NCBI RefSeq assembly: GCF_900112005.1
Contig: NZ_FOKK01000021.1
Location: 21,280-85,279 of the forward strand
Direction of reading: 5' to 3'
Length of the DNA: 64,000 nt
DNA from: Algoriphagus aquimarinus
GTDB lineage: Bacteria > Bacteroidota > Bacteroidia > Cytophagales > Cyclobacteriaceae
Shown: in pieces, positions 1 through 8,500 of the stretch
Layout: the number at the start of each line of letters is the position of its first letter
Position numbering within the stretch: position 1 is the stretch's first letter
The notes under the pieces: generated by a model
What the model saw: the letters and a program-made list of their open reading frames with translations, nothing else
What the model was told of the DNA's origin: nothing
Database searches by the model: none
Made by a program: the position numbers and the translations under genes

Positions 1-1094
1 AAATAACCTCCCCTACGCTACTTCTGGACGAAAAAATCTGTCGAGCCAACATCAAACGAATGGCTGATAAAGCTGCACGCCACGATATGAAGCTTGTTCC
101 GCATTTCAAAACAGCTCAATCTCACCAAATCGGCGACTGGGCTAAAGAATATAACATCACTGAAGTAACCGCTTCTTCTATCAAAATGGCTGAATACCTT
201 GCTGGTCAGGGTTGGGTGAATATTCACATCGCTTTTCCATTCAATCCACTAGAGATCCCTAAACTTAATAAAATCGCTGCCAAGCAATCCATTTCAGTGC
301 AACTGGTCAATGCGGCTACAGCTCAAATGCTAATTGAGCAACTAGAGTATCCTGTAGGTTTTTTCATAGAAATCGATGCTGGCTATGGCAGAACAGGCGT
401 AGAAGTATCTGATTTCGGTTTGATGGAGGAGATTTTATTGATCGCCAAGAAGTCTGACAAACTCAATTTCAAAGGTTTCTACCTTCATGCGGGACACTCC
501 TATTATATGCCAGATATCCCTGCGCTCTACGAGCAAACCCGAAATGCACTGAGCATGCTGAAACATAAATACAATTCTGAATATTCGAAATTAGTTACCA
601 GAACTGGAGATACGCCAGGCTGTGCAGTGATGGAGGATTTCGGAGATATCGATGAGATGGGACCAGGAAATTTTGTGTTTTATGATTTGATGCAAGCTGA
701 ATTAGGAGGTTGTGATAAAGAAGACATTGCTGTTTGTTTGGCTGTTCCTGTAGTGGATATCAAAAAAGACCGCAAGGAAATTTTGGTTCATGGTGGTGGA
801 GTTCATTTGGCGAAGGATGTTTTGGTTGGAGATAATGGCCTGAAAAACTTCGGTGAAGTCGTTTATCTAAACGAAAATGGGTGGACTATCCCTCAAGATA
901 AATCCTTCCTCAAAAGCATTTCTCAGGAACATGGTATCATCAAAGCTTCAGATGAACTCCTAGCGAAAGTGAAAGTAGGTGACATCCTTGGAATCCTTCC
1001 AGTTCACTCCTGCATGACAGCGGATTGTATGGGCGAATATATGACGCTGGATGGAAAGATGGTGGATCACGCTGAAGGCTTCTTAGTGAAGTAA
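1..1094 (+). CDS. D-threonine aldolase / D-serine dehydratase-like PLP enzyme (5' partial)
   Basis: The reading frame is open from base 3, so the first residues lie before the window. The N-terminal alanine-racemase-like barrel shows TPTLLLDE and PHFKTAQS; the Lys of PHFKT is the PLP lysine expected in this fold type III family. The C-terminal domain carries VHSCMTAD, the His/Cys pair that binds a metal in D-serine dehydratases. An internal ATG at 60 would cut into the conserved barrel and is not the start. The family acts on D-amino or hydroxy-amino acids; substrate cannot be told from sequence. A terminator hairpin follows, so it seems to end its own transcript. Confidence 0.85.
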   Translation, partial: ITSPTLLLDEKICRANIKRMADKAARHDMKLVPHFKTAQSHQIGDWAKEYNITEVTASSIKMAEYLAGQGWVNIHIAFPFNPLEIPKLNKIAAKQSISVQLVNAATAQMLIEQLEYPVGFFIEIDAGYGRTGVEVSDFGLMEEILLIAKKSDKLNFKGFYLHAGHSYYMPDIPALYEQTRNALSMLKHKYNSEYSKLVTRTGDTPGCAVMEDFGDIDEMGPGNFVFYDLMQAELGGCDKEDIAVCLAVPVVDIKKDRKEILVHGGGVHLAKDVLVGDNGLKNFGEVVYLNENGWTIPQDKSFLKSISQEHGIIKASDELLAKVKVGDILGILPVHSCMTADCMGEYMTLDGKMVDHAEGFLVK

Positions 1095-1198
1095 ATTGTA
1101 AGATTTGTAAGAAGTAAGTAGTGAGAGGTGAGAGGTGAAATAGTAAACAGTAGGTATTATTCTCTTCGCGCGATGTTTAAAAATTTTAAAATCATTTT

Positions 1199-1229
1199 AA
1201 ACCCAGATCACTACTCTGGGTTTATTTTT
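1199..1229 (+). terminator. Rho-independent terminator after the PLP enzyme gene
   Basis: A 9 bp stem, AAACCCAGA (1199-1207) with TCTGGGTTT (1215-1223), has a 7 nt loop and is followed by ATTTTTA. It lies between the PLP enzyme gene and nudK. Confidence 0.75.
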
Positions 1230-1245
1230 AACACTAGTCCAAAAC

Positions 1246-1824
1246 ATGATCAAAGACGTAAAAATCACCAATACCGAAGTACTCTCAGACAATTGGTACA
1301 CGCTTCGGAAAATTACTTTTCAGTTCACAAAGAAAAATGGCGAGGTTATCACTCAGGATCGTGAAGCTTACGATCGAGGAAATGGTGCCACCATTCTCTT
1401 ATATAATCAGGAACATAAAACCGTCATTCTTACCCGTCAGTTTCGCCTACCAACCTACACCAATGGCAATGAAACAGGCATGATGATCGAAGCGTGTGCT
1501 GGGCTTTTAGATAAGGATAATGCTGAGGACTGCATCCGAAGAGAAACTGAGGAGGAAACTGGCTATGTGGTCAAAGATGTGAAAAAGGTCTTTGAAGCCT
1601 ACATGTCTCCAGGTTCAGTAACAGAGATTCTGTATTTCTTTATTGCCGTCTACTCAAAGGACATGAAAGTCAGTGAAGGTGGTGGCGTAGATCACGAGGA
1701 AGAAAACATCGAAGTGTTGGAAATGCCTTATGAAGAAGCTTTGGAGATGGTCAAAAATGGAGAGATCAAAGATGCCAAAACGATTATGCTGATTCAGCAT
1801 TTGAGATTACAGGGCATTCTTTAA
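1246..1824 (+). CDS. nudK: NudK-type NUDIX hydrolase (GDP-mannose pyrophosphatase family)
   Basis: At 192 residues it matches the length of E. coli NudK, with recognisable shared blocks: REAYDRGNGATILLYN, RQFRLPTYTNGNE, and the acidic helix with REXXEEXG as RRETEEETGY inside the NUDIX box. AGLLD and YMSPGSVTE are also NudK-like. The family hydrolyses GDP-mannose and related nucleoside diphosphate sugars in the cytoplasm. The ATG directly follows the terminator of the previous gene, so it is probably transcribed alone. The overlapping frame at 1128-1364 is a shadow of this gene. Confidence 0.9.
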   Translation: MIKDVKITNTEVLSDNWYTLRKITFQFTKKNGEVITQDREAYDRGNGATILLYNQEHKTVILTRQFRLPTYTNGNETGMMIEACAGLLDKDNAEDCIRRETEEETGYVVKDVKKVFEAYMSPGSVTEILYFFIAVYSKDMKVSEGGGVDHEEENIEVLEMPYEEALEMVKNGEIKDAKTIMLIQHLRLQGIL

Positions 1825-1911
1825 AATCAAGCTCATTCACTTATTTTAAAAGTCTAAAATCTTATCTTACAGGATGGAAACGATCAAAATAAAAGGTAAT
1901 AAGACATAAAT

Positions 1912-1951
1912 TAATTAAATCCCCCTGCCCCCTTTGAAAAGGGGGAGTTGA
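1912..1951. repeat. REP-like GC-rich palindrome
   Basis: CCCCCTTT (1928-1935) and AAAGGGGG (1938-1945) form an 8 bp arm pair in an AT-rich intergenic region, preceded by a second CCCCCT run at 1921. The element resembles short extragenic palindromes dispersed in many Bacteroidota genomes; copy number cannot be judged here. Confidence 0.5.
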
Positions 1952-2038
1952 CACAATTCCAAGACAATACAAGGTTGTTAACACATTGCGTAAGAATTAG
2001 CTTAACGAACAAAACTTCATAAACTTTATTCATACTGT

Positions 2039-2533
2039 ATGTACGCCCAACTCGAAATCACCCGCTATTTTACTCAATCCAAAGAAGAAGTTTACAATGC
2101 TTTTACTACTTCCGAAAGCCTCCAAAACTGGTGGGGACCGGCGGGGTATGAAATGGAAGTGCAAACATTCGAATTTCATCCTGAAGGAATTTTTCACTTT
2201 GTACTCAAAGGAAAAGAAGGCAATGAAATGTGGGCAAAATGGGTGATCAAAGACATCAAGGAATCTTCCAAACTTCAGTTTATCAATAGCTTCTCAAATG
2301 AAGCTGGAGAAACAGTCAAAGCTCCAGAAGAGCCATTTGGCTCTGATTGGCCTATGGAAATGATCGTAGATCTGGAGTTTTATGTGGAAGACGGCAAAAC
2401 CAGAATCGACCTAGTCTCCTTTCCCCACAATGCCTCTGATGTTTCCAAACAGGTATTCACTGACAATATTGGTAATATGGAACAGGGATTTGGTGGTACT
2501 TTTGACCAGTTGGAAAAGTATCTTTCGAAATAA
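2039..2533 (+). CDS. SRPBCC / AHSA1-like domain protein
   Basis: The 164-residue protein is a single START-like fold of the Aha1/AHSA1 family. It opens with the typical LEITRYFTQSKEEVYNAFT, followed by LQNWWGP and later FHPEGIFHFVL, and ends with GNMEQGFGGTFDQLEKYL, the C-terminal helix of the fold. These small cytoplasmic proteins bind hydrophobic ligands, and the function of most members is unknown. No partner gene is fused or overlapping; the PhyH-like gene follows after 20 bp, so co-transcription is likely. Confidence 0.85.
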   Translation: MYAQLEITRYFTQSKEEVYNAFTTSESLQNWWGPAGYEMEVQTFEFHPEGIFHFVLKGKEGNEMWAKWVIKDIKESSKLQFINSFSNEAGETVKAPEEPFGSDWPMEMIVDLEFYVEDGKTRIDLVSFPHNASDVSKQVFTDNIGNMEQGFGGTFDQLEKYLSK

Positions 2534-2553
2534 ACAGACATTCACGTAACCTA

Positions 2554-3552
2554 ATGCAAACTGCAGAAATAACCGATGTTGGCAGAATTCCGATTTACTA
2601 TTTGAAGAAAATATGGTGTCACTACCAAAATCTGAAATCGCCCAGCGCCGAAGTCGAACGTGTAGAATGGAAATACATTATTGCAGTTTTTAACGCCCTT
2701 GGTATTGGCTTGGAGCCAACAGTCCAATACCTATTCAGTCAAAGCACAGATTTTTCAGATTTTGAAGATTGGATAGTAGCAAATGGGTCTGTTTCCCCTA
2801 GCGTCATTGAACAGTTCAATAGCACACTTACCGATAAGCAGGAATTCGACGCAAGAAAGGAAGATCCAATTTTTACGGAACAAGAACTTCAACAATGGCA
2901 CCAAGATGGGTACATCATCCTGAAAAATGCTATTTCCAAAGAGGCCTGCGAAAAAACGGTCCAATTAATCTATCAGTGTATTGAGGCAGATCCTGAAAAC
3001 TCGGAAACTTGGTATAAGCCACATACGCTGAAAAATGGGATAATGATTCAGCATTTCAACTCACCACAACTGGATCAAAATAGACTTTCTGAGCGAATAA
3101 ATAGAGCTTATCGGCAGTTGTGGCAAAAATCAGATTTATTGGTTTCCATGGATAGAGTAAGCTTCAATCCACCTGAAACTGAGTTTTACCATTTCCCCGG
3201 TCCCAATTTGCACTGGGATGTAAGTTTAAAAATGCCCATCCCTTTTGGACTTCAGGGCCTGTTATATTTGACAGACACTAAGGCAAATCAAGGAGCATTT
3301 ACGCTGATCCCAGGGTTTCACAATGAAATCAAAACCTATCTTGACAACCTGAAACCAGCGGATAACCCCAGAGATCTAAAAAATCTAAGTAATTTTCCTA
3401 CAAAATCAATCGCCGCAGCTGCTGGAGATTTTATCATTTGGAATCAATGCCTACCTCATGGAAGCAGTCCGAATACTTCGAAAGAGCCCAGGATAGTTCA
3501 GTACATCAACTACCAACCTTTGGAAATGGAAGTTCAATCTGAATGGATCTAA
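2554..3552 (+). CDS. Phytanoyl-CoA dioxygenase (PhyH)-like Fe(II)/2OG oxygenase with N-terminal extension
   Basis: Residues ~103-325 are a PhyH-type double-stranded beta-helix: FTEQELQQWHQDGYIILKNA begins it, HWD gives H220/D222, the distal His is H302 in LPHGSSPN, and R313 could bind 2-oxoglutarate. The facial triad is therefore complete. Residues 1-100 form an alpha-helical extension I do not recognise. The family hydroxylates small molecules or lipids; the substrate here is unknown. It sits 20 bp after the SRPBCC gene and 47 bp before an AlkB-like oxygenase. Confidence 0.85.
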   Translation: MQTAEITDVGRIPIYYLKKIWCHYQNLKSPSAEVERVEWKYIIAVFNALGIGLEPTVQYLFSQSTDFSDFEDWIVANGSVSPSVIEQFNSTLTDKQEFDARKEDPIFTEQELQQWHQDGYIILKNAISKEACEKTVQLIYQCIEADPENSETWYKPHTLKNGIMIQHFNSPQLDQNRLSERINRAYRQLWQKSDLLVSMDRVSFNPPETEFYHFPGPNLHWDVSLKMPIPFGLQGLLYLTDTKANQGAFTLIPGFHNEIKTYLDNLKPADNPRDLKNLSNFPTKSIAAAAGDFIIWNQCLPHGSSPNTSKEPRIVQYINYQPLEMEVQSEWI

Positions 3553-3599
3553 GTCAATTCCCATTCATATTTTCAAAAACTTTACCCGTATTTTTCTAA

Positions 3600-4187
3600 A
3601 TGAAACTTCCTCTCAACTGCGAAGCAGATTACCATCAAAATTTTCTAAGTGAGCTCGAATCTAATGAACTATATAGCCACCTAATCAGTGATTTCAACTT
3701 GACTGATGAGAACTTCTTTAAGTCTCAAAACGGTGAATTAATTAAGTTGGACTTTGGTAAAATGATGTTTCTGGATGAGGATATTTACACTAAGAATCTT
3801 TTACCTTCAGAGCATTGGGGCAGTACAGCTATATGGTCTGAACCAATGAGTCGCCTAAAAAAGAAGGTAGAATTGCTCACATCTCAAAAATTTGAAGTTT
3901 GTGTTTGTATCTTCTATCCTGACGGTAATTCTGGCGTTGATTTCCACTCCGATTACATTGCCTTCGGTGATACTAATTTCATTCCTTCTATTAGTCTTGG
4001 TGAAGAAAGGAAATTTGTTCTACGAGAGAAAAGCAGCAGAGACGAATACGCTATCAACTTGGCCAATGGTAGTATGATTATTATGGGAGAAAAATGTCAG
4101 GAATTATATGAGCATAGTCTTCCTATTGATCCAAAATATAAAAATGGGAGAGTCAATCTCACTTTCAGAAAACATGGTGTGAAGTAG
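3600..4187 (+). CDS. AlkB-like Fe(II)/2OG dioxygenase
   Basis: The 195-residue protein has the AlkB core: FHSDY provides H116 and D118, EHSLP provides H172, and RVNLTFR provides R184 and R190, which bind 2-oxoglutarate in the family. ISLGEERKFVLR and NGSMIIMG are further AlkB signatures. Known AlkB proteins oxidatively remove alkyl groups from DNA or RNA bases; some homologues act on protein. No Ada-like regulator is nearby. It is the second consecutive oxygenase gene of the same cofactor class, but the two are unrelated in sequence. Confidence 0.85.
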   Translation: MKLPLNCEADYHQNFLSELESNELYSHLISDFNLTDENFFKSQNGELIKLDFGKMMFLDEDIYTKNLLPSEHWGSTAIWSEPMSRLKKKVELLTSQKFEVCVCIFYPDGNSGVDFHSDYIAFGDTNFIPSISLGEERKFVLREKSSRDEYAINLANGSMIIMGEKCQELYEHSLPIDPKYKNGRVNLTFRKHGVK

Positions 4188-4286
4188 CCTATGGATTTAA
4201 GAACTAATACAACCACCTATTAAGACAAATCATCGAAACTTACCCAAGTCTATTCTCAGGGTTTAGGTTTCTAATTAAAGTTAATT

Positions 4287-4922
4287 GTGAATCTAGTAAT
4301 CAAGAAAATATCATGGGTGATTTTTGCACTATTGAGTTGCATCATAGGCTTGTATCCTATCTTATACTTTGTTTTGGAAAGGAATTTTGGCTTGCTGCAG
4401 CAGAAGTCAGAAGAATTACTAAGCAGCCCAATTTGGAACGCTGCATTCTACACACACATTATTCTTGGAGGTTTCGCTCTACTGATAGGATGGACTCAAT
4501 TTCCCAAGGCATTTCGAGACAGAAACAGGAAGATTCACAAGAAAATCGGAATGGCTTACGTCACCGCCGCATTCTTCAGTAGCTTAGCTGGTATATACAT
4601 CGGACTGTATGCCACAGGAGGAATCGTCAGTGTTCTTGGCTTTGTATCCTTGGGGATTATCTGGCTTGGTACTACGATGATGGGATGGCTAACGGCCAAA
4701 AAACAGGATTTTGATTCACATGAAAACTGGATGATCTTTAGCTATGCAGCATGCTTCGCGGCAGTGACGCTGAGAATCTGGCTACCAATTCTAATCATAA
4801 TGCATCAAGGAGATTTTATCCCAGCTTATCAGATAGTCGCTTGGTTGTGTTGGGTTCCAAATATTGCTGTGGCTTTTTGGATAGTGAGGAGAAGGAAGAT
4901 GAGATTAGGAATTATTGAATAA
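4287..4922 (+). CDS. DUF2306-family membrane protein
   Basis: The 211-residue protein has an N-terminal membrane segment, then HIILGGFALLIGWTQF, KIHKKIGMAYV and several hydrophobic segments, ending with basic VRRRKMR. Conserved His residues around the first inner helices are characteristic of DUF2306, whose function is unknown. The start is GTG at 4287, because no in-frame ATG precedes the first helix. Its last ~90 bp are duplicated after the next gene, at 6051-6139. Confidence 0.75.
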   Translation: MNLVIKKISWVIFALLSCIIGLYPILYFVLERNFGLLQQKSEELLSSPIWNAAFYTHIILGGFALLIGWTQFPKAFRDRNRKIHKKIGMAYVTAAFFSSLAGIYIGLYATGGIVSVLGFVSLGIIWLGTTMMGWLTAKKQDFDSHENWMIFSYAACFAAVTLRIWLPILIIMHQGDFIPAYQIVAWLCWVPNIAVAFWIVRRRKMRLGIIE

Positions 4923-4978
4923 GTACAATTAATTGGAAACAGAATCACCTCCTGCCTTTTGAGTTAACAAATAGAAAA

Positions 4979-6028
4979 ATGAAAAACACACTTCTATCAC
5001 TTTTAGTCTGCGCTATTTTTATTTCTTGTACTAAAGCAAGAAAAGAAATACTCCCTATCCCATCCAAAGAACCAAGTGAGGCACAGTTAAAGCAAATAGA
5101 AAGAAAGTATGGAATGTTTATCCATTTTGGAATAAACACTTTTCACGATATGGAATGGACGGACGGCTCAAAACCCACCTCTTCCTACACTCCTTCAACT
5201 ATTGACGCTGATCAATGGATTAAAACTGCCAAAGACGCAGGCATGAAATACGTGATTCTAATCACTAAACACCATGAGGGTTTTGCTCTTTGGGATAGTA
5301 AATACACCGAATACGATGTGGCTACCTCAGGAAATACGACTAATGTGGTGGAAGAAGTGGCCAAAGCCTGTAAAAAGTACAATATTGGATTAGGCCTATA
5401 CTATTCACTATGGGATAGAAACTACAATGCTGATGTAGAAAATGTCGCATTGGATAGTAGTTATAATTCTTATATGATCAATCAATTGGAAGAATTACTA
5501 GAGATCACCAAGCCCTATACCAACATTGTTGAGTTTTGGTTTGACGGAGGCTGGGTGAAAGAAAACAATCGATGGCCAATTAATGAGATATATCAAACCA
5601 TAAAATCACAAGAACCAGATTGTCAGGTAGGAATAAACTGGACAATTGGTCTTCCCGGCAACCCAGATTACCACAAGGTGATTCCAGAAGAGCAACAAGA
5701 AGGATATCCAATCAGGTATTTTCCTAGTGATTTTAGACTAGGCGATCCTTTTTTGCCTAAAGAAAATGATCCTAAAATATTCACTCATAACAATGAAGAA
5801 TATTACATGCCATGGGAATCGACGGTATGCATTAGTAAGCGATGGTTTTACAACACTCAGGACACGGTATATAAACCTATCGATGAGCTAGTCGAATTAT
5901 ATAATGTAGCAACAGCTCAAGATAATATTCTGATCCTTAATTGTCCTCCCGGCAGAGATGGTAAAATAAGAAGTGAAGACATACAGCTACTAACTGAATT
6001 GAAAGAACGATTAAATATTGACTCCTAA
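4979..6028 (+). CDS. GH29 alpha-L-fucosidase lipoprotein
   Basis: A lipoprotein signal ends in FISC with C17. The GH29 barrel follows: KYGMFIHFGINTF, KYVILITKHHEGFALWDS (H98/H99), and EFWFDGG with D189 in the position of the catalytic nucleophile. The chain stops after NCPPGRDG and has only the catalytic domain (349 residues), lacking the C-terminal beta-sandwich of longer GH29 enzymes. It would release fucose from glycans at the cell envelope. No SusC/SusD pair or polysaccharide-utilisation locus lies nearby. The gene is bracketed by two copies of the DUF2306 3' end, suggesting a rearrangement here. Confidence 0.85.
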   Translation: MKNTLLSLLVCAIFISCTKARKEILPIPSKEPSEAQLKQIERKYGMFIHFGINTFHDMEWTDGSKPTSSYTPSTIDADQWIKTAKDAGMKYVILITKHHEGFALWDSKYTEYDVATSGNTTNVVEEVAKACKKYNIGLGLYYSLWDRNYNADVENVALDSSYNSYMINQLEELLEITKPYTNIVEFWFDGGWVKENNRWPINEIYQTIKSQEPDCQVGINWTIGLPGNPDYHKVIPEEQQEGYPIRYFPSDFRLGDPFLPKENDPKIFTHNNEEYYMPWESTVCISKRWFYNTQDTVYKPIDELVELYNVATAQDNILILNCPPGRDGKIRSEDIQLLTELKERLNIDS

Positions 6029-6040
6029 TTTATTTTTATT

Positions 6041-6151
6041 GCTCAAAGATATTTTATCCCAGCTAATCAGATAGTCGCTTGGTTGTGTTGGGTTCCAATT
6101 ATTGCTGTGGCTTTTTGGATAGTGAGGAGAAGGAAGATGGAAAGAATTTAA
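6041..6151 (+). pseudogene. Duplicated 3' fragment of the DUF2306 gene
   Basis: Positions 6051-6139 match 4813-4901 at 87 of 89 bases. The frame remains open through the last ~30 codons to a stop at 6149-6151, but no start or upstream part exists. The two differences are both non-synonymous (Tyr to Asn, Asn to Ile), as expected for an unconstrained remnant. Similarity fades upstream of about 6040, with one short gap. It is either the tail of a former tandem paralogue or the footprint of an insertion bringing in the fucosidase gene. Confidence 0.8.
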
Positions 6152-6205
6152 TATGTAAAATGGATTGAAATGATATACTTCATGATTATTACCTAAGATA
6201 AACCA

Positions 6206-7159
6206 ATGATCGAAATCCTCCTAAAGAATAAAAAGTCATTCAAGGCTCAACATGTGAGCGAACTCATTGTTTCCGAGCTGGACTTTCATGTCATGCAGTT
6301 CCTGGATCACAGCAATGCTGATTTAAGGTGGTTGGAGGAGAGTTACGAACTGGATTTCACCATCATGAAGCATTATGAGGATATTGAAATCAGTTCTCAC
6401 TTTTTGGAAAATGAAAAACAAGCTGCTTTTCACTTTTCTATCCCCTATTTCAATCATGAGAAAACCATGGTTGAGGAGCCATTGTTTATCATAATTACCT
6501 ATGCAGGCCTTTTCCTTTTTACCAGCGTAAATCTTGATACTTATTTCAATGAGATGTATCCAGCTAAAATAAATTCCCTTAAACGGATTACGGATTTGAA
6601 TGGCATTTTCAAATTTCAATTTGAGTTTATCTCTGACTATTTCGCGGATATCACAGAAAACCTCAGTAGAAAAGTGAAAAATCTAGCTAATGACATTCTG
6701 ATACAGAAGGATTTTTCAGGCAATGTCATGGACATTATCACTAGACATAATTTCAACAATTTACTTATCAAAGAGTCACTCCTTGAGACCACACGTGTGT
6801 TGAGATTGTATATCAAAAGTGACTGGGAACAAAAAGCGGAATTGAAGGAAAGTGTTAGAGGAGAACTGAATGACCTGACAGTAATTTCTGATTACATACA
6901 GTTCAATTTTGACAGACTGGATGATTTAAAAGAAAATGTTTCGAATAAGATTGACTTGGAGCAAAACCATATTTTTAAGATGCTCACGGTAGTTACGGTA
7001 TGTATTTCTCTGCCTACTTTCATTGCTGGGGTTTACGGGATGAACTTTGAAATAATGCCTGAACTGAAATTGGGATTTGGCTATCCTCTGGTATTGCTAG
7101 TGATGATTTGCTCTGCGATCCTGCCCTTCATTTATTTCAAAAGGAAAAAGTGGTTGTAG
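6206..7159 (+). CDS. corA: CorA-family divalent cation transporter
   Basis: The 317-residue protein has a large N-terminal cytoplasmic domain and two C-terminal membrane helices. The CorA signature is present as VYGMNFEIMPEL right after the first helix, followed by a helix and the basic tail YFKRKKWL. The family forms pentameric Mg2+/Co2+ channels in the inner membrane. A second, unrelated magnesium transporter (MgtE) occurs at 39.3-40.7 kb. The gene stands alone. Confidence 0.85.
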   Translation: MIEILLKNKKSFKAQHVSELIVSELDFHVMQFLDHSNADLRWLEESYELDFTIMKHYEDIEISSHFLENEKQAAFHFSIPYFNHEKTMVEEPLFIIITYAGLFLFTSVNLDTYFNEMYPAKINSLKRITDLNGIFKFQFEFISDYFADITENLSRKVKNLANDILIQKDFSGNVMDIITRHNFNNLLIKESLLETTRVLRLYIKSDWEQKAELKESVRGELNDLTVISDYIQFNFDRLDDLKENVSNKIDLEQNHIFKMLTVVTVCISLPTFIAGVYGMNFEIMPELKLGFGYPLVLLVMICSAILPFIYFKRKKWL

Positions 7160-7219
7160 CCTAATTTTCTTGGTGTGAGCCAAACAAGATAGCTGCAGCC
7201 TTTGTTGATCTTTGTGTTT

Positions 7220-7256
7220 AAAAATAAAAAAAGCCCTGACTTTCAAATCAGGGCTT
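7220..7256 (-). terminator. Terminator of the secreted beta-sandwich protein gene
   Basis: AAGCCCTGA (7231-7239) pairs with TCAGGGCTT (7248-7256). On the minus strand the stem is followed by a T-rich tract (the A-run at 7220-7230). It may also stop transcription from the convergent corA. Confidence 0.8.
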
Positions 7257-7278
7257 GTGGTAATAGTTGGCTTAATTA

Positions 7279-7866
7279 TTAGAAGTGTAGTGTTTTGCTT
7301 CTTCCTTGAGCATCGATCACTTTCATGTAGATGTCTTTCGTAGTCATTTTGCTGAATGAATAATCCTTTTTAAAGCCGTCAGCTTGAGCTATGTGATCTT
7401 TGTAAATCACCTCTCCAGATTCTGTAGAATAAACCTCTACATCTACCCCAGGCTCATCTAATCCTATCACGGTTAGGTTTACAGTGTTATTGTCTACTAC
7501 TTTGCCGGAAGCCATCAAAGGAAATTCTGATGCTGTAGCTGGTTGTTCACTTGTTTCTACGGTGTAAGTTACTTCCTCTTGGTCTGTTGCGATTTTCACT
7601 TGATACTCACCGGATGGCAAATTTTTCAAGTCATAAGGAACCATCAAGTTTTCATCTTTGACACGCACGTTTCTACTGCTCAGGCTTTTTCCATCTGCGT
7701 CGAGAATGGATATTTTTGCTTTACCAAGTCCCTCAGTAAGAGTGACGTTAATTTTCTTGTAGTTTGAATTTACTGTAGAGAGTGCTTTCAAATCCTCACT
7801 TGCGCTGGCTACTAATGAACTTAAAGATAATGCGCTGGCTAATGCTACTGTGAATAAGGTTTTCAT
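7279..7866 (-). CDS. Secreted protein of unknown function, probable tandem beta-sandwich
   Basis: The start is placed at the ATG at 7866, which gives MKTLFTVALASALSLSSLVASASED, a clean signal peptide; the upstream extension to 7971 would put 35 polar residues before it. The 195-residue product has two beta-rich segments. The first includes KAKISILDADGKSLSSRNV and LPSGEYQVKI, the second VDVEVYSTESGEVIY. The LPSGEYQVKI pattern resembles the beta-sandwich/sorting-tail folds of Bacteroidota secreted proteins, but I cannot assign a family. No partner gene overlaps. Confidence 0.7.
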   Translation of the reverse strand: MKTLFTVALASALSLSSLVASASEDLKALSTVNSNYKKINVTLTEGLGKAKISILDADGKSLSSRNVRVKDENLMVPYDLKNLPSGEYQVKIATDQEEVTYTVETSEQPATASEFPLMASGKVVDNNTVNLTVIGLDEPGVDVEVYSTESGEVIYKDHIAQADGFKKDYSFSKMTTKDIYMKVIDAQGRSKTLHF

Positions 7867-8500
7867 AATATGTTGGTTTAAAATTTTTAGATTTTCTGTT
7901 GTGCTCTCCCTATTGCTAAGCGCGTACCAATCCAAAAAACAATCTTTGCCTGAAGACTTCATTTTTTTCAAAAGATTAATTTTTTAACAGATTTTCAGAA
8001 TTAAATTCTGAATGAGTTGTCAGTTTTTTAACAAAACCTGTACAATAACTGGTCATATCACCGATCGATTGTATTGCTAGCGGACACTTTAATGGTAAAT
8101 CTGCAATTTGAAGGGTTGCACCAGATTCGACTTGTTAACTAAATTTAATCTTGAAAAAATTTCACTTTACCACCTTGACTGTCGCTGCCAATAAATTAGC
8201 TGTACACTTTCGTACACTCTTCGTCCGATAGAATACAAGTCAGCGATCACTTTCCGTACAATTATCGAAATACCCTTTGATTTATTAGTGCTTCAGACGA
8301 ATAATGAAGCAAGCAACTTGAGTCAATAATTGATTTTATGATTCAAGGATAAAGAGATCTGACCTAACCTCCAATGTCCCACATATCAAATTCACTTGAT
8401 CGCTTTCCTATAAATCAAACTATTTTTCGATAACCAATAGTTGGTTAGTTTCGTGAATAGTCAAGTCATCCTTGAAGATTCAATTTCCTCTCCATCCCCA
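7867..8500. other. Long noncoding region with a perfect inverted repeat and clustered GTACA motifs
   Basis: I find no credible gene here. It holds a 9+1+9 inverted repeat, TTCAGAATT-A-AATTCTGAA (7994-8012), and four GTACA motifs at 8040, 8202, 8212 and 8256; the middle two form a direct repeat GTACACTTTC/GTACACTCTT with a 10 bp period. It separates divergent genes, so it should contain both promoters. A weak -7-like TAGTTTCG occurs at 8446 before the plus-strand gene. Confidence 0.5.

Noticed and set aside
1128..1364. 78-residue frame on the plus strand
   Set aside because: It overlaps the start of nudK in another frame and has no recognisable features; nudK is clearly the real gene.
7867..7971. 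N-terminal extension of the secreted beta-sandwich protein
   Set aside because: It would place 35 polar residues before a good signal peptide, so the ATG at 7866 is preferred.
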